64,000 nucleotides of DNA, taken from NCBI GenBank assembly GCA_021018815.1, contig JAITYX010000078.1, forward strand, positions 1,674,001 to 1,738,000. The letters are read 5' to 3'. This document shows positions 22,521 through 33,165 of the stretch, piece after piece. The position numbers and the translations under genes are program-made. Numbering within the stretch: position 1 is the first letter of the stretch; every line of letters begins with the position of its first letter. This stretch comes from Talinum fruticosum (Eukaryota; Streptophyta; Magnoliopsida; Caryophyllales; Talinaceae). A model generated the notes under the pieces. It did not search any database and had not been told where the DNA came from. It was given only the letters and a program-made list of their open reading frames with translations.

Positions 22521-23326
22521 CCCCTAGGTAGTAGGCTGAGCCCAACCCAACCAAGTTTGGCCAAGGCGAGCATCGGCCATCACCCGGTCAACGGTGGGCT
22601 GGTCGGGCCCCGATTTTCCTTTTATTTCTTTTGGTTTTCTTTGGTTCGTTTATTTGCTTGGATAGTCCAACTAGACGGTCTAATATGTATGTCGGTTTTC
22701 TTTACTATTATTATTCTACCTCTAAATGAGCAATAAAGATATGGATGTATAGCATAACACTTACTTTAATTCAATGTTGGTAAGCCTACTACTTACCTCG
22801 GTACATAGCTAATAAAAGGAATTTAATTGCAAGCATACTACTTGTAAAACAAATAAACACTTGCTCTAAAGAGGCAAAACTAATCCTCCTTTTATTCTAT
22901 GTCAAATTCCTAAGAATTCGAGTCCTAGTCTATTTTCACTTTCTTTCCTTTAGGATCGCTAGACTCAGCTTCCTCATCTCGGGTGCGTTCCTTTAACTCT
23001 TGGATTCGTCGGGCTCTTCTTTCTTCATTTTCTTTCGTTTCAGTTTCTCTTCGACTAGCACGTGCGACCATCCGAGGGTTTACTTCACGAATTTGTAGAG
23101 GGCAATAGCATGAACGGCTTCTTCGGGGTTTAGCTCTCTAAGTCTTAGTGCTTTTCGTCACACTGGGGTTGACTTCTATTATCCACTCTAGATAATAGGG
23201 AGAAAGAACGGTATTTACAACTCCGTCAAGTGTCGGCAAGGTCGCGAGGAGTTAACGGTTTTGGAAGACCTCTCCAGTACTCGGGCCATGACCCAATCCA
23301 TCTAGAGCTACCGTGTCCTTTGAACA
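22521..23326 (+). other. 3' region of the Tat element, LTR not resolved
   Basis: Between the integrase end and element B I see spacer sequence. It starts GC-rich ('gcccaacccaacc', 'gggccccgattttcc'), becomes T-rich, and carries a minus-strand coding-like stretch (separate entry). No terminal repeat can be matched because no 5' LTR of this element lies in the window. Confidence 0.4.
22925..23110 (-). other. Possible antisense ORF in the Tat element
   Basis: The minus-strand translation from about 23085 reads VNPRMVARASRRETETKENE, then ERRARRIQELKERTRDEEAE, then SSDPKGKKVKID before a stop. It is a highly charged, coding-like peptide of about 55 residues. Tat-lineage elements such as Grande are known to carry an extra ORF in antisense orientation between pol and the 3' LTR, and this position fits. 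I cannot identify a domain, so the call rests on position and composition. Confidence 0.4.
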
Positions 23327-24315
23327 TGATGTGCCAAGATGACGAGGCTACATCGATCCGAGAAAGCAGTATGCAAAACGCAATTCTAAGCAACTCGAGA
23401 ATGGGCCCGAAATGACCAATGGAACGAGTAAACAACAAGAACTAGGCTAATCACTCTAGAGGAGATGATTAACACCGTAACTAGGACTGAAATAACAAGA
23501 ACAAGATAAAACTAGATTACCCAAGGATATAGAAATCACCACCAAGGATAAACTAGGGGCACTAACCACACTTAGAGATACAAATATCACCACTCTACGT
23601 ATAAGCTAGACTCTTCATAACACAGACCTAATTACGCCATTAATTAGACAAGAAAAAGAGAATTTCGAGGTTGAAAGGAGCATAGCTCAACTTTACTTAG
23701 CATATAGCCAATATTAAAATCGAGTTTTTTTTTTACGGTGAGAGAGCCCATGCATATTTATAGGCCTCTTAACTAGGTTACATCACTCTAATCTAAGGGT
23801 TATAAATCCCTTTTTACAATTAAGAGGCAGTGATGTATTCAGCAAAATAAAAGGACAAAAATAAGGACAAAAGGTAAATAATTACAGCGAGAAAAGGAGG
23901 GGGGACCACGGAGTTAGTAGCACAAAATAGTACGGTTACGAGTGCGGTGATAGCTGCAATCTTTATCACTAAATTCTTACGCTTTCGATCCTTAACTTTC
24001 CTTTTCTAGCTCTGCTGAAGACGCCTAGATGTTGCTCAAGTAGATCTAAGTGCATCTACAAAGCGAGTCCGAGCTCGAAACTAGCAACTTAGAAAAGATC
24101 ACTTGGCTTATTTTTCTTCGAATACTTCGACTTGTCGACTCCCTTACTCCTGTTTTAGGAGATAGACAAGTATTTACGAGTGTGGCCAAAACTCCCTTGA
24201 TGCCTGTGTTAACAATGAAGACCCAACAGTGGATTACGAGAACTCGGAATTATCAATCGGGACTAGGCGGCTCTCGGCATCGGTTGGGGTTTAGCTTGTG
24301 GTGTTCTCCCCATCA
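23327..24315 (-). repeat. Element B, 3' LTR
   Basis: This is 989 bp with ends TGATGTGCC...CCCCATCA (inverted TGATG/CATCA). The interior starts with 'tcctccg', the minus-strand purine tract. Its first half aligns with 28777-29325, the 5' LTR of the same element. The pol ORF overlaps its inner edge by about 25 bases. The 5 bases to the left are 'gaaca'; the right partner is lost. Confidence 0.88.
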
Positions 24316-27300
24316 TCCTCCGCGACTTGAAAAGAATTTGCCCTCAAATTCTCGAGTGAATTATCTTCCAAGTAAGGAGATAAATCAACAACATTGAAAG
24401 TAGTCGAGACATTATAGTCTCCGGGCAAGTTCACCTTGTAAGCGTTGTCATTGATTCTTCCAAGCACTTCAAATGGGCCATATGATCTCGACATGAGCTT
24501 AGACTTGCGCTTGGAAGGAAACCACTCCTTCCTCGGGTGAATCCAAATGAGATCTCCTGGCTGAAAAACCACCTTCTGCGATTTTTGTTAGCGCTAGTGC
24601 AGTAACTCATATTAGCTTGCTCGATTCGACTCACTTTCTCATGCAACTCCTGAATCTAAGCGGCTCTTTTCACGAGCATCGGTATGAGGCTTTCCATCAA
24701 AAGCTCTCGGGGTCGGATCAAGTGGTGACAGGGGCTCCACACCATAAACGACCTTGAAGGGCGAAACATTAGTAGTCTTGCTTGGAGTGTGATTGTAAGC
24801 AAACTCGGCATGTGGAAGAAGTTGATCCCACGCCTTAGCATTTGATTTGATTATCGTTACGAGTAAGACTCCTAAAGTTACGTTTGTAACCTCGGTCGAC
24901 CATCTATCCGAGGATGGCAAGTGGTGTTGTACTTCGACTTCGTTCCCAATTTCTTCCAAAGGGTAACCCAAAAATGACTCGAAACTTCGCATCTCTATCT
25001 AAGACCACTTGTCCTTGGGATCCCATGCGGTCTTACCACTTCCCTGCAATATAGGTCGGCAACCGAGTGTAGCATCATTAGTTTTGTTGCAAGCAATGAA
25101 GTGAGCCATCTTTGAAAATCGATCAACAACAACCAGAATAGAATATTTCCCTTTACGAGTCCGAGGTAGACCCGAATGAAGTCTAGACTTACATCTACCC
25201 GAGGCTGAGTTGGGACGAGTAGTGGAGTGTAAAGTCCTTGAGGCAGGGAATGGCTCGTGGCATATTGACATACCACACATCGCTTGATGATGTCTTGAAC
25301 ATCTTTGTCCATGCTTGGCCGAAATAATGCTCCTTGAGCATTTGAGTTGTCTTTTCTCTCCAAAATGGCCAGCAAGTCCTCCAAAATGGACTTCTCTAAT
25401 AATCGACTCTCTTGTGCCATAACTAGGCACACACAATATGATACTCTTGAATAAGTATCCCCCTTGGATTTGGAATTCACCCTTGGGTCGAGTTTGGCAT
25501 TCTTGGTATAGGGTTTCAAAATCCTTGTCATCCGCATATAAACTCTTCAAATGTCCAAAACCAAAAACACAAGTTTCTAAGCTGAAACAACGGTAGGTAC
25601 CTTACGGACTGAGCATCGACACCCTTGTTAAGCTTCCCGATTTGTGCTTAGTTGAGAAATTGAAGGTTTGAAGGTACTCGACCTATTTCACATGCCTCGG
25701 GTTCAGCTTGTGTTGGCCACTGAATATATTTGAGAGCTTCATAATCCGAGTGCATAATGAACTCTTGAGCCACTAAGTAATGACTCCAATACTCTAATGA
25801 CCGAATGATGGCATAGAATTCTTTGTCATAGGTAGAGTATCTTCGCTTTGTATCACATAGCTTCTCACTTGAAATAGGCAACAAGACGACCCTCCTGAGC
25901 GAGAACTCTACAAATGCCCACTCCTAAGGCATCGCACTCGACTTCAAATATCTTTTCAAAGCTGGGCAAGGCTAAGACAGGAGCTTGAGTCGGTTTTGTC
26001 TTGATAGCTTCAAAAGACTTATGAGCACGAGGCATCCAAACAAAGGAACTGTTTACGAGCACCTCGGTCATAAGGGCGATGATAGTCTTGAAGTCTTTGA
26101 TAAACCTCCTATAAAAGATGAAAGCCCATGAGAGCTTCGCACATCATGTATGCTTTTAGGAGTAGGTCAAGACAGAATAGCCTCAATCTTACTCTCATCC
26201 TCCTTGACTCCTTCACTGACACAACATAACTTAGAAATGCGATTTCTAAGCTAAAGAATGAACACTTGCTTGATTCCCATACAACTTCTCTCTCTCAGCA
26301 GTTGGATGATCTATACGAGGTGGTCAAAATATTCCTGCTCATTCGATTGTAGATCAATGTCATCAAATTAGACCACAACAAACTTCCTAATAAATGGTCT
26401 AAAAACCTTATTTATGAGTCATATAAAGGTGCTTGGAGCATTAGTTAAACCAAAGGGCGTGACAAGCCACTCATATAAACCTCCTTTGGTTTTGAAAGCG
26501 GTTTTCCATTCATCTCCTTCTCTCGATTCTAATCTAATAATATCCACTTACGAGGTCAATCTTAAAAATTCCTTAGAACCATGCAACTCATCCAACATAT
26601 CTTCAAGTCGTGGTATAAGATGTCTATACTTGATAATGATCTTGCTAATAGCACGACTATCTATACACATCCTCATAGAACCATCCTTCTTAGGTACCAA
26701 CAAAGCTGGCACAGCAGAAGGACCCTTACTCACTCTCACCGGACCTTTAGACACCAACTCTTCAACTTGCCTCTACATTTCTAAGGTGTCTTTAGGGTTC
26801 ATTCTGTAGGTTGGTTTATTTGGCAATATAGATCCTGCGATAAGGTCAATGTGGTGCTTGGATATCTCTTTTGGGGGTAGGCCAAGAGGTATCTCATCGG
26901 GAAAAACATGGATGTATTGAGTGATAAGTGTTTTGGCTAATGGGTGTTTGAGTTACGTGGACTCGGAATTGTCTCGACTCGGAAGAATCAACTCTCTCGG
27001 AGTCCGAGTTCATGATGCATGGATTGTAGATAGGTTTCTCCTAGGGTCAAAAGTAATTCAAATGGGCTGGGTGTCCGAGGGGTTTGGCTTTTGGCGGTTG
27101 TGAGGGGTCAAGTGGGCCTAAGGTTATTTTCTTGCCATTACGAGTAAGGGTGTATGTCTTTTTGAGCCCATCATGCATAACTCTTCGATTAAATAACCAA
27201 GGTCTACCAAGAAGTAAATGACATGCATCCATAGGTATAACATCACATCATATTTCATCAACATACGACTTCCCAATACTTGCAAGATATTAAGCAATGA

Positions 27301-27360
27301 GAATTAACTATGAGGCCCTTACCTTGACTCGGCCATTGTATGTTGTAGGGGTGGGTGCAA
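24291..27360 (-). pseudogene. Element B pol (protease, RT, RNase H, integrase)
   Basis: In order on the minus strand: protease/linker 27360-27040 (VIPMDACHLLLGRPWLFNRR), RT 26760-26350 ([30 protein letters not shown]), RNase H 26070-25640 ([38 protein letters not shown]), integrase 25550-24640 (HFGEKRQLKC, ILVVVDRFSKMAHFI, EFAYNHTPSKTTNVSPFKVV) and the C-terminal domain 24572-24291 ([28 protein letters not shown], ending EDDGENTTS). The catalytic YFDD reads stop-F-D-D at 26359-26370. It resembles the CRM-like group of plant gypsy elements in its pol tail and LTR overlap, but the lineage is tentative. Many stops and frameshifts are present. Confidence 0.85.
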
Positions 27361-27639
27361 TTCGATCATGAATCTGAAGCTTTTCTACCATGCTCACGAA
27401 GTAACATTGGTGCAACTCCCTCCATCAATAATGATTGAACAAACTATCTCTTTGATGGTTCCCCTTGTGTGGAATATATTCTCTCTACGAGCCTTACTTG
27501 GATCCTTGTATCCACTCAAGGCTCTCATGACCACAAGTAGCTCTCCTTTATCGGCCTCTTCAATGACCTCTTCTATACCCTCGGCAAGGCATAACTCTCC
27601 TTCTAGCTCATACTCATCCCATATTGGTTCATCACTCTC

Positions 27640-28669
27640 GGTAATAGTGACTACCCTTTGATTTGGGCACTCAAAAGCAAAGTGTCCAAATCCTTGACAC
27701 TTAAAACACTTGCGACTCGACCGAGCATGAGGCTTGTTACGAGTCCGAGTCCGAATAACAGGGTGCTTGGACTCTAAACTAGGTTTCGGGGTAGTAGACT
27801 TGGATCGAAATAGAGGGTTAATATAACCCTAACCAAACCGAGTTGGCTTTGGTGATTGAGTCTTAGGGACTTCTTTCTTGAAAGTTCGACCTTCTTTTGC
27901 TGCTCCACCTTGGGTGCTAAAAGACACACCTCATCAAATATTGAGTACTGCTCGTAACTCAACAACATTAGCATACCTCGAGTCAAGTCCTCCCGGATAC
28001 CGACTATGGTCCGATCTTCCGACTCTTGAAGATCGCATTTAATCATCAAGCTTTCAAACTCCCTAGTATACTCCTCCACAGTCATCAAGCCTTGTTGTAA
28101 GTTGTGCAACTTAGAATAGTTGTCCTGGATGTAAGTTGGAGGCGGAAACCGAGCTTTTAGCTTAGACCTCATCTTCTCCCAACTTCGATCTTAGGTTTCC
28201 TCCGAACAACATGCTTCTTCACCAAATTTTCCCACCAAGTTAAGGCAAATCCTCCGAGCTTGATAGCAACAAGTTTTACCTTCTTCTCATCCTTCACTTC
28301 TTAGTAATCAAAGATTCTCTCAACAGATTGTAACTAGTCCAGAAACTCGTTTGGTTTAAGGCGACCCTCAAACTACGGGATTTCAACTTTGAAATACGAA
28401 TTTGGGCGAGTTGAGTGGTGCCTTCTCCCTCTTCTTCCTCCTCTTTGCTCACGCTCATTGGAAAAAGAAAAAGGATTTCTATCTCCATCATCATCCCCGT
28501 GTGAGTAGGTATGAGGCGATAGGTCGGGTGGTGACTCTTCTAACTCATGCCGCTTCTTCTTTATCATATCTCCAAGTTTCTTTCTCGGATAGATGTTACG
28601 AGCGCGCAAATCATCATAGTTGTTCATGAGCATATCAAAACGCTCCCCTAATGTCATGCTTCCACTCAT
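27640..28669 (-). pseudogene. Element B gag
   Basis: The ATG at 28669 opens MSGSMTLGERFDMLMNNYDD, followed by KKKRHELEESPPDLSP. A Retrotrans_gag-type segment lies at 28172-27990 (MRSKLKARFPPPTYIQDNYS, LQQGLMTVEEYTREFESLM). A CCHC knuckle C-FK-C-QGFG-H-FAFE-C is encoded at 27664-27713. The same start and order occur in element C at 38550. Frames break near 28370 and 28190. Confidence 0.82.
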
Positions 28670-28760
28670 TACGGCTTATGGGTTCTCTATGGATCGATGT
28701 GTTTGGGTTAAAAGGGTTGTGTTTGGGGTTAAGAAAGCTTAGCCTAGGAATGGCTTCAAA

Positions 28761-28770
28761 GCTCGATACA
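28761..28770 (-). promoter_or_regulatory. Degenerate primer-binding site, element B
   Basis: The plus strand reads gctcgataca a few bases inside the 5' LTR. Most plant gypsy elements have TGGTATCAGAGC (initiator-Met tRNA), which is GCTCTGATACCA on this strand. One T is missing from the CTG, exactly as in element C. Confidence 0.6.
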
Positions 28771-28776
28771 AAAGCC

Positions 28777-29325
28777 GATGTGCCAAGATGACAAGTTACA
28801 CCGATCCGAAAACAGAGTACGCAAAACGCAACCCCGAGCTACTCGGAATGGGCTCGAAATGACCAATGGAATAGTAAACAACAAGAATTAGGCTAATCAC
28901 TCGAGAGGAGATGATTAACATTGTAACTATGACTTGAAATAATAAGAATAAGATAAAACTAGAGTATCCAAGGATATAGAAATCACCACCAATGATAAAC
29001 TAGGGCGCTAACTACACTTAGAGATACGAGATATCACCACTCTAAGTATAAGATACACTCTTCGAACACAACCTAATTACGCCACTAATTAGACAAGCAA
29101 AAGAGAATTTCGGGGTTGAAAGGAGCACAACTCAACTTTACTTAGCATATAGCCAATATCAAAATCAGAGTTTTTTTTTTTTTTTTAATTTTTTTTACGA
29201 GTGAGAGAGCCCATGCATATTAATAGGCCTCTTAGGTAGGTTATATCACTCGAATCTAAAGGTTATAAATTCCCTTTTATAATCAAGGGTTGTGATGTAT
29301 TCAACAAAATAAAAGAAAGGTAAAT
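28777..29325 (-). repeat. Element B, 5' LTR (truncated)
   Basis: It starts gatgtgccaag next to the primer-binding site and aligns with the first half of 23327-24315. Similarity stops after 'ggtaaataat' at about 29325, so some 440 bp of the outer end is lost. A T run longer than in the left LTR lies near 29170-29196. Confidence 0.82.
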
Positions 29326-29460
29326 AATAATAAAAAATTTAAAATATAAAATAACAATTGAATTTAAAATAGTAAACACTTTAACATAATATTAGCATAT
29401 TATAAAATCTCTAGGAACATAATAAAAAAGAAAGAAATTTGACTCAAAATAGAGCTACCT
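29326..29460. other. AT-rich junction sequence
   Basis: This low-complexity A/T stretch lies between the broken 5' LTR of element B and the GC-rich segment. I see no feature in it. Confidence 0.4.
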
Positions 29461-29875
29461 AAAATGAAAGCAAAAAAAAAAAAAAAGGCAAAAGCCCATC
29501 TGATTTCACAGAAACGAGGGGGCGGGGGTTTGTTTCTTCCTCCCAAGCCAGGCACGGAGCGCGCGCGTGAGAGAGAGAGACAGCGACAGAGGCACCGGCA
29601 GCGGCGACCTTGGTGCCGCCGGCGGCCGTTTGCAGCCAGGAAGGGACGTGGAGGCGGGACAACCCGACCCTAGCCGTGCGTGACAGAAGCGAGCCGTTAG
29701 GGCCCTATTTTGGGTCACGGTGTCTGTGGGGCCACGACGGTGACGAAAGCGGCATAAAGGAGGTTTTAGGACCGGCGAACGTATTGGGCCGCAGTGGTGA
29801 AGCTCATTGAATTTTATGCCAGGCTACCTCAAGCCAAACCCTAAGTTCCAAATTGAGATTGAAAGTGGGTAATTC
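29461..29875 (+). other. GC-rich transcript-like segment, possibly a broken first exon
   Basis: An abrupt rise in GC carries a GA repeat (gagagagaga near 29570) and Arg-rich or Gly-rich open frames on both strands (for example 29464-29673), which look like 5'-UTR-type sequence rather than protein. At its end a plus-strand frame reads VVKLIEFYARLPQAKP before a stop at about 29843. A possible donor 'aaagtgg|gtaatt' follows near 29868. The peptide looks like real coding sequence, but I cannot assign it, and no in-frame Met is present after the upstream stop. It could be a truncated host gene whose promoter side was lost next to element B. Confidence 0.35.
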
Positions 29876-31000
29876 AGATTTCTCCTTCTTAATTTCTGAT
29901 TTCTGAGTATATGAATGATTTAGTGAAGCTTGTCTGTGTTTAAATGGCTGCAACATTCAGCATAATTGGGTTATGTATGGTATGAATGATGGTTTTTGTT
30001 GTCATGTGTAATTCGGTGAAGGCCAAACCTAGTAAAAGGGCCATGAATATGCAGTTTGTGTTCTACTAAGGTAGTTAAAGCCTCTGTTTTTGAACTTGTG
30101 CTTTGAATCTCCTTCCAGAGGCTTTTGTTAACTTATGTGGAGGGTGAATAATCTTTGTTCATCCCCTAAATTTCTGACTTAGCTGTCAATAAGGTTTAAG
30201 TATGATGTTGTATGAGTGATGTGATTGTGATAATGCCCATGATTTATGGATGGCGTATGTGGTTGAAACCGAAAGACCTGATTGTTCAGGTGTTTGATTG
30301 TTAATGAGCTTATAGTTGATTATCAGGAACTAATTAGTTAGTAGGCATGCTGAAGTTATGCAAGTGAGAACTAGTATGATTCTGATCCATGCTAAACCAT
30401 TTGAGTTAAGGGGTTTGTTGGTAAATACACGTGTTATAAAATGGGTTTATCCAATGTAATGATGGGTTGGTTGATCATGCTGATATGGTGGGTTCATGCA
30501 TGGGTGTTTAATCTAACAATCAACTATGGTGCTTGTGGCTTAAACCAAATTGTATACTATATTATATGAGTAATGTATTACACTTTAAGAGCTCATGTTT
30601 TCTTTTGTTTCCATGCTTACTTGATAAGGTTGATTAAAATGGCCATGTACATGGAAATGGATGTGAACTAACATGTATATTTAGGTTCTTGTTTAGGTCT
30701 GGTTGGTGAGAAAAAATGGAATCAGGACTTGAACTTTTGGAGGGGGTTGGGGATGGCACTTAAACTTTGAACTCAGCTGTTTGGATATGAATTAACATGT
30801 ATATTTAGGTTCTTGTTTAGGCCTGTTTGGTGATGAGTACAACTGGAACAGAATGGAATCGGAACTTAAACTTTGTTTGGGGGCGGGGATGCCACTTAAA
30901 CTTTGAACTCAACTGATTGGAGAGAGCTATAATGGAATTGTTTTGGGTTGGCTAGGGATTATGGAATGGAATCAAACCTATTTTATTTTTAAATATGTTG
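29876..31000 (+). other. Intron-like, T-rich unique sequence
   Basis: This is low-copy looking, T-rich DNA without ORFs and with ordinary CAG/CTG content, unlike the surrounding LTR elements. It would fit an intron downstream of the GC-rich segment. It includes the tandem duplication listed separately. Confidence 0.35.
30669..30910. repeat. Local tandem duplication with Harbinger-like end
   Basis: 'taacatgtatatttaggttc' occurs at 30669 and again at 30793 (offset 124), and 'cacttaaactttgaactca' occurs in both units (offset about 136). Within each unit, 'tta' is followed by ggtctggttggtga or ggcctgtttggtga. TTA plus GGCCTGTTTGGT is the usual target site and terminus of plant PIF/Harbinger elements, so this may be the duplicated left end of the element whose genes lie at 31570-42081. 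Confidence 0.5.
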
Positions 31001-31111
31001 TGCACCATGGGTCACTAATGGCCATTCACATGGACCGATCCAGTGGTAAGACAACAAGGCTATAACAAGCACCACGCATTGATTGTGGTGGATTCCACGA
31101 CCCATGGTGCA
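31001..31111. repeat. 111-bp unit with perfect 13-bp inverted ends
   Basis: tgcaccatgggtc at 31001-31013 is the exact reverse complement of gacccatggtgca at 31099-31111. The interior has no ORF. It could be a tiny MITE or a chance hairpin; I see no flanking duplication. Confidence 0.5.
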
Positions 31112-31569
31112 TGTCCTGCTTTACGAAGCAGGTTTTCATGACTCCTAGCCTTGCTTTCTTGAGTTGATTCTATTTAAATTCCTAATGTTTTTCATTGATT
31201 AAACATCCATGCTTTGTTGATTTAATTCATTTGTGATTAGGCCAATTTGTTTTGCTTCTACACTTTCGTATACACAAATGAGAACTTAGGTGAATTCCTA
31301 TAAAATGTGTTATATTGTAGTGTATTTCAACTTGGAAGAGCAAATTTCATAAACCCATAAATGTTAAACATCTACCTACGTAGCCGCTTACGTATTCATA
31401 AACAAAGTTATTTGTTCACTTTCTAATACACAAATAAGTAGGTGACACTGAACAATCAGAACAAATAGGTCCTATTCACCTTAAACTTACAATCATCAAA
31501 AACTTCAGAGATGACATCCACATGTGCCATATACTAACACATAATAAAAATGTAGAAGTGGAGACCGAT

Positions 31570-32722
31570 CTCATCTCTAGCGAGATGGAGGCAAGTGAGG
31601 ATGCTGGAGGTTGATAATGAATTCTTTCTTCCACTCTATGTCGGGACATTGATAAAAGTTTGAGAGGCTATGCTTGTCCCAGGACAACTTTGTCACCACC
31701 ATCATCGCTTCAACTCTAGTGAGCCCCAGAATGTTTACCACCATTTAATTGCAAATTCCTTTCTTTTGCTCATCAAACTCTAGTTCACCAGCCATGAACA
31801 CTTGCTCGTGTTGTTGACTAGTCGATAAAGCGTTGGTAGTGGTTGAAAGATGAGAATTTATGCCACTAATAAGATCAGAAAAAGTTAGAAGAAACATCAA
31901 AGAAGGCAAAGGTTAGGTCTAAAACCTTTGGCCTTTTCTTCTTTTTCCTCTTGCTTATTGAATTTTTGTCCTTATTCTTTTCCAATTTGTGGGGGTGGTT
32001 GAGTTGATTGGAGTGACTCATAACCCTCACCATCCGGCTCTTCTCCATCATTCATAAGGTCGGTAGCATGATTATCATTGATCAAGCCCTCTATAGCTCC
32101 TGTCTACTTCTCACAATGAACTCCATTAGCTCAATCAACACGAATATATTCTCCAAGTCATCAAATAAGGGAAAAGGAACTCCCCTGCAGTCTTTTCATA
32201 TTCTTATGAGTATGAAAAAGACATTACAAAATTGTTAACCAACATGATAAAAAAAAAAAATTCAAACTACAAAGTTAACATAGTGAATCTCACCTTAACA
32301 AACTCGTCATATGAATGCCTCTCACACTTGATCATTTCAGTTGTTTCATCCCAACTAAAGCCAGACGTACGACGCATCTAAGTTAACACATTTAACACAT
32401 TATATTTGTCCCTAAACCACTTCGTCTTTGAGTCAATTTGAGGATTTCATTTTAAACCATATCTCGAGAATTTTACTTTCAACATGCTCTCTAACTTTAT
32501 CAAAAGCCAACCCTTAAAGTTTCTATTGACCTTTTGTTGAGGATCGACACTCAACTCCAATAAGCCTTGAACAAGAGCTCACTCCTCTCCCTTAATCCAA
32601 AAATGCTTGTTTTTTGCCTTTCTAGGTTGAGAAGTTTGGCTAATTTCCATTTTATTTACGGCTTGAGAAGTTTGGCTAATTTCCATTTTACTTCCTGCTC
32701 GAGACGTTTAGCTAATTTCCAT
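31570..32722 (-). pseudogene. Myb/SANT-like protein of a PIF/Harbinger element
   Basis: The minus strand opens MEISQTSQ and continues PRKAKNKHFWIKGEE-stop, then ALVQGLLELSVDP, then FKGWLLIKLESMLKVKF. After that come SKTKWFRDKYNVLNVL, then RRTSGFSWDETTEMIKCERH, then SYDEFVK (to about 32290). This is the Myb/SANT-like (Myb_DNA-bind_3) fold found in ORF1 of PIF/Harbinger elements and in related host genes. Further down, a basic KRKKKKRPKV patch near 31940 is followed by a C-terminal VNILGLTRVEAMMVVTKL- and DIEWKKEFIINL-type helix block (31580-31740). At least four stops and a probable decayed intron separate the blocks. It lies on the same strand as, and downstream of, the transposase, which suggests one ancestral two-gene element. 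Confidence 0.7.
32629..32722 (-). repeat. Three in-frame 36-bp repeats at the Myb-like N-terminus
   Basis: 'gagaagtttggctaatttcc' plus 'at' starts at 32629, 32665 and 32701 (the last with two changes), exactly 36 bases apart. On the minus strand each unit begins ATG GAA ATT AGC, so the start codon itself is triplicated in frame. The outermost copy has gained a stop after four codons. Confidence 0.75.
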
Positions 32723-32949
32723 CATTTCATACCAAACCGTATATAAAGGAAATCAACAAGTATTAAAAAAAAAAAAAAACGCACCTTATGTCCAGTGAAT
32801 ATGCCACAATAGGAGCTCGAGACAAATACACCAAAGTAAAAAAGCAACATCATACATGATAAATTCATAACATCATACACCATAACACCATTTGGAAAAA
32901 TCATGTCATTGCTTCATACATCATAAGTTTCTTGTTTTGCCTAAATAGC

Positions 32950-33165
32950 CAATTATTGAATATTTTTTAACCCAAGGAACTTCGAAAAGTTGTCCAAACT
33001 AACATACAAAACTATATGACCTTGAGTGCATATAGGAAACAATGAAGGACATCTAAGGATACCCCATCTTCCTTTCAAAAGTCCAAAATATTATATTACA
33101 TTTATAGCTTTAGAATGTTTCCTTTTGAAGTATTCCTCTTGAATTTTACTCGTTGTCGACCCCAC
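32950..33165 (-). pseudogene. PIF/Harbinger transposase, C-terminal part
   Basis: The minus-strand translation near 33135-33010 reads YFKRKHSKAINVI, a stop, then FGLLKGRWGILRCPSLFPI. This is the conserved 'HASARNVIER-FG-LK-RW-ILR' segment containing the final part of the DDE_Tnp_4 catalytic region. The Glu of NVIE is replaced by a stop. The preceding part of the gene lies on the far side of element C at 39730, so the gypsy inserted inside this CDS. Confidence 0.75.

Noticed and set aside
29464..29673. Basic Arg-rich plus-strand ORF as a nuclear or ribosomal protein
   Set aside because: It comes from a poly(A) run and a GA repeat; equally long frames exist on the other strand.
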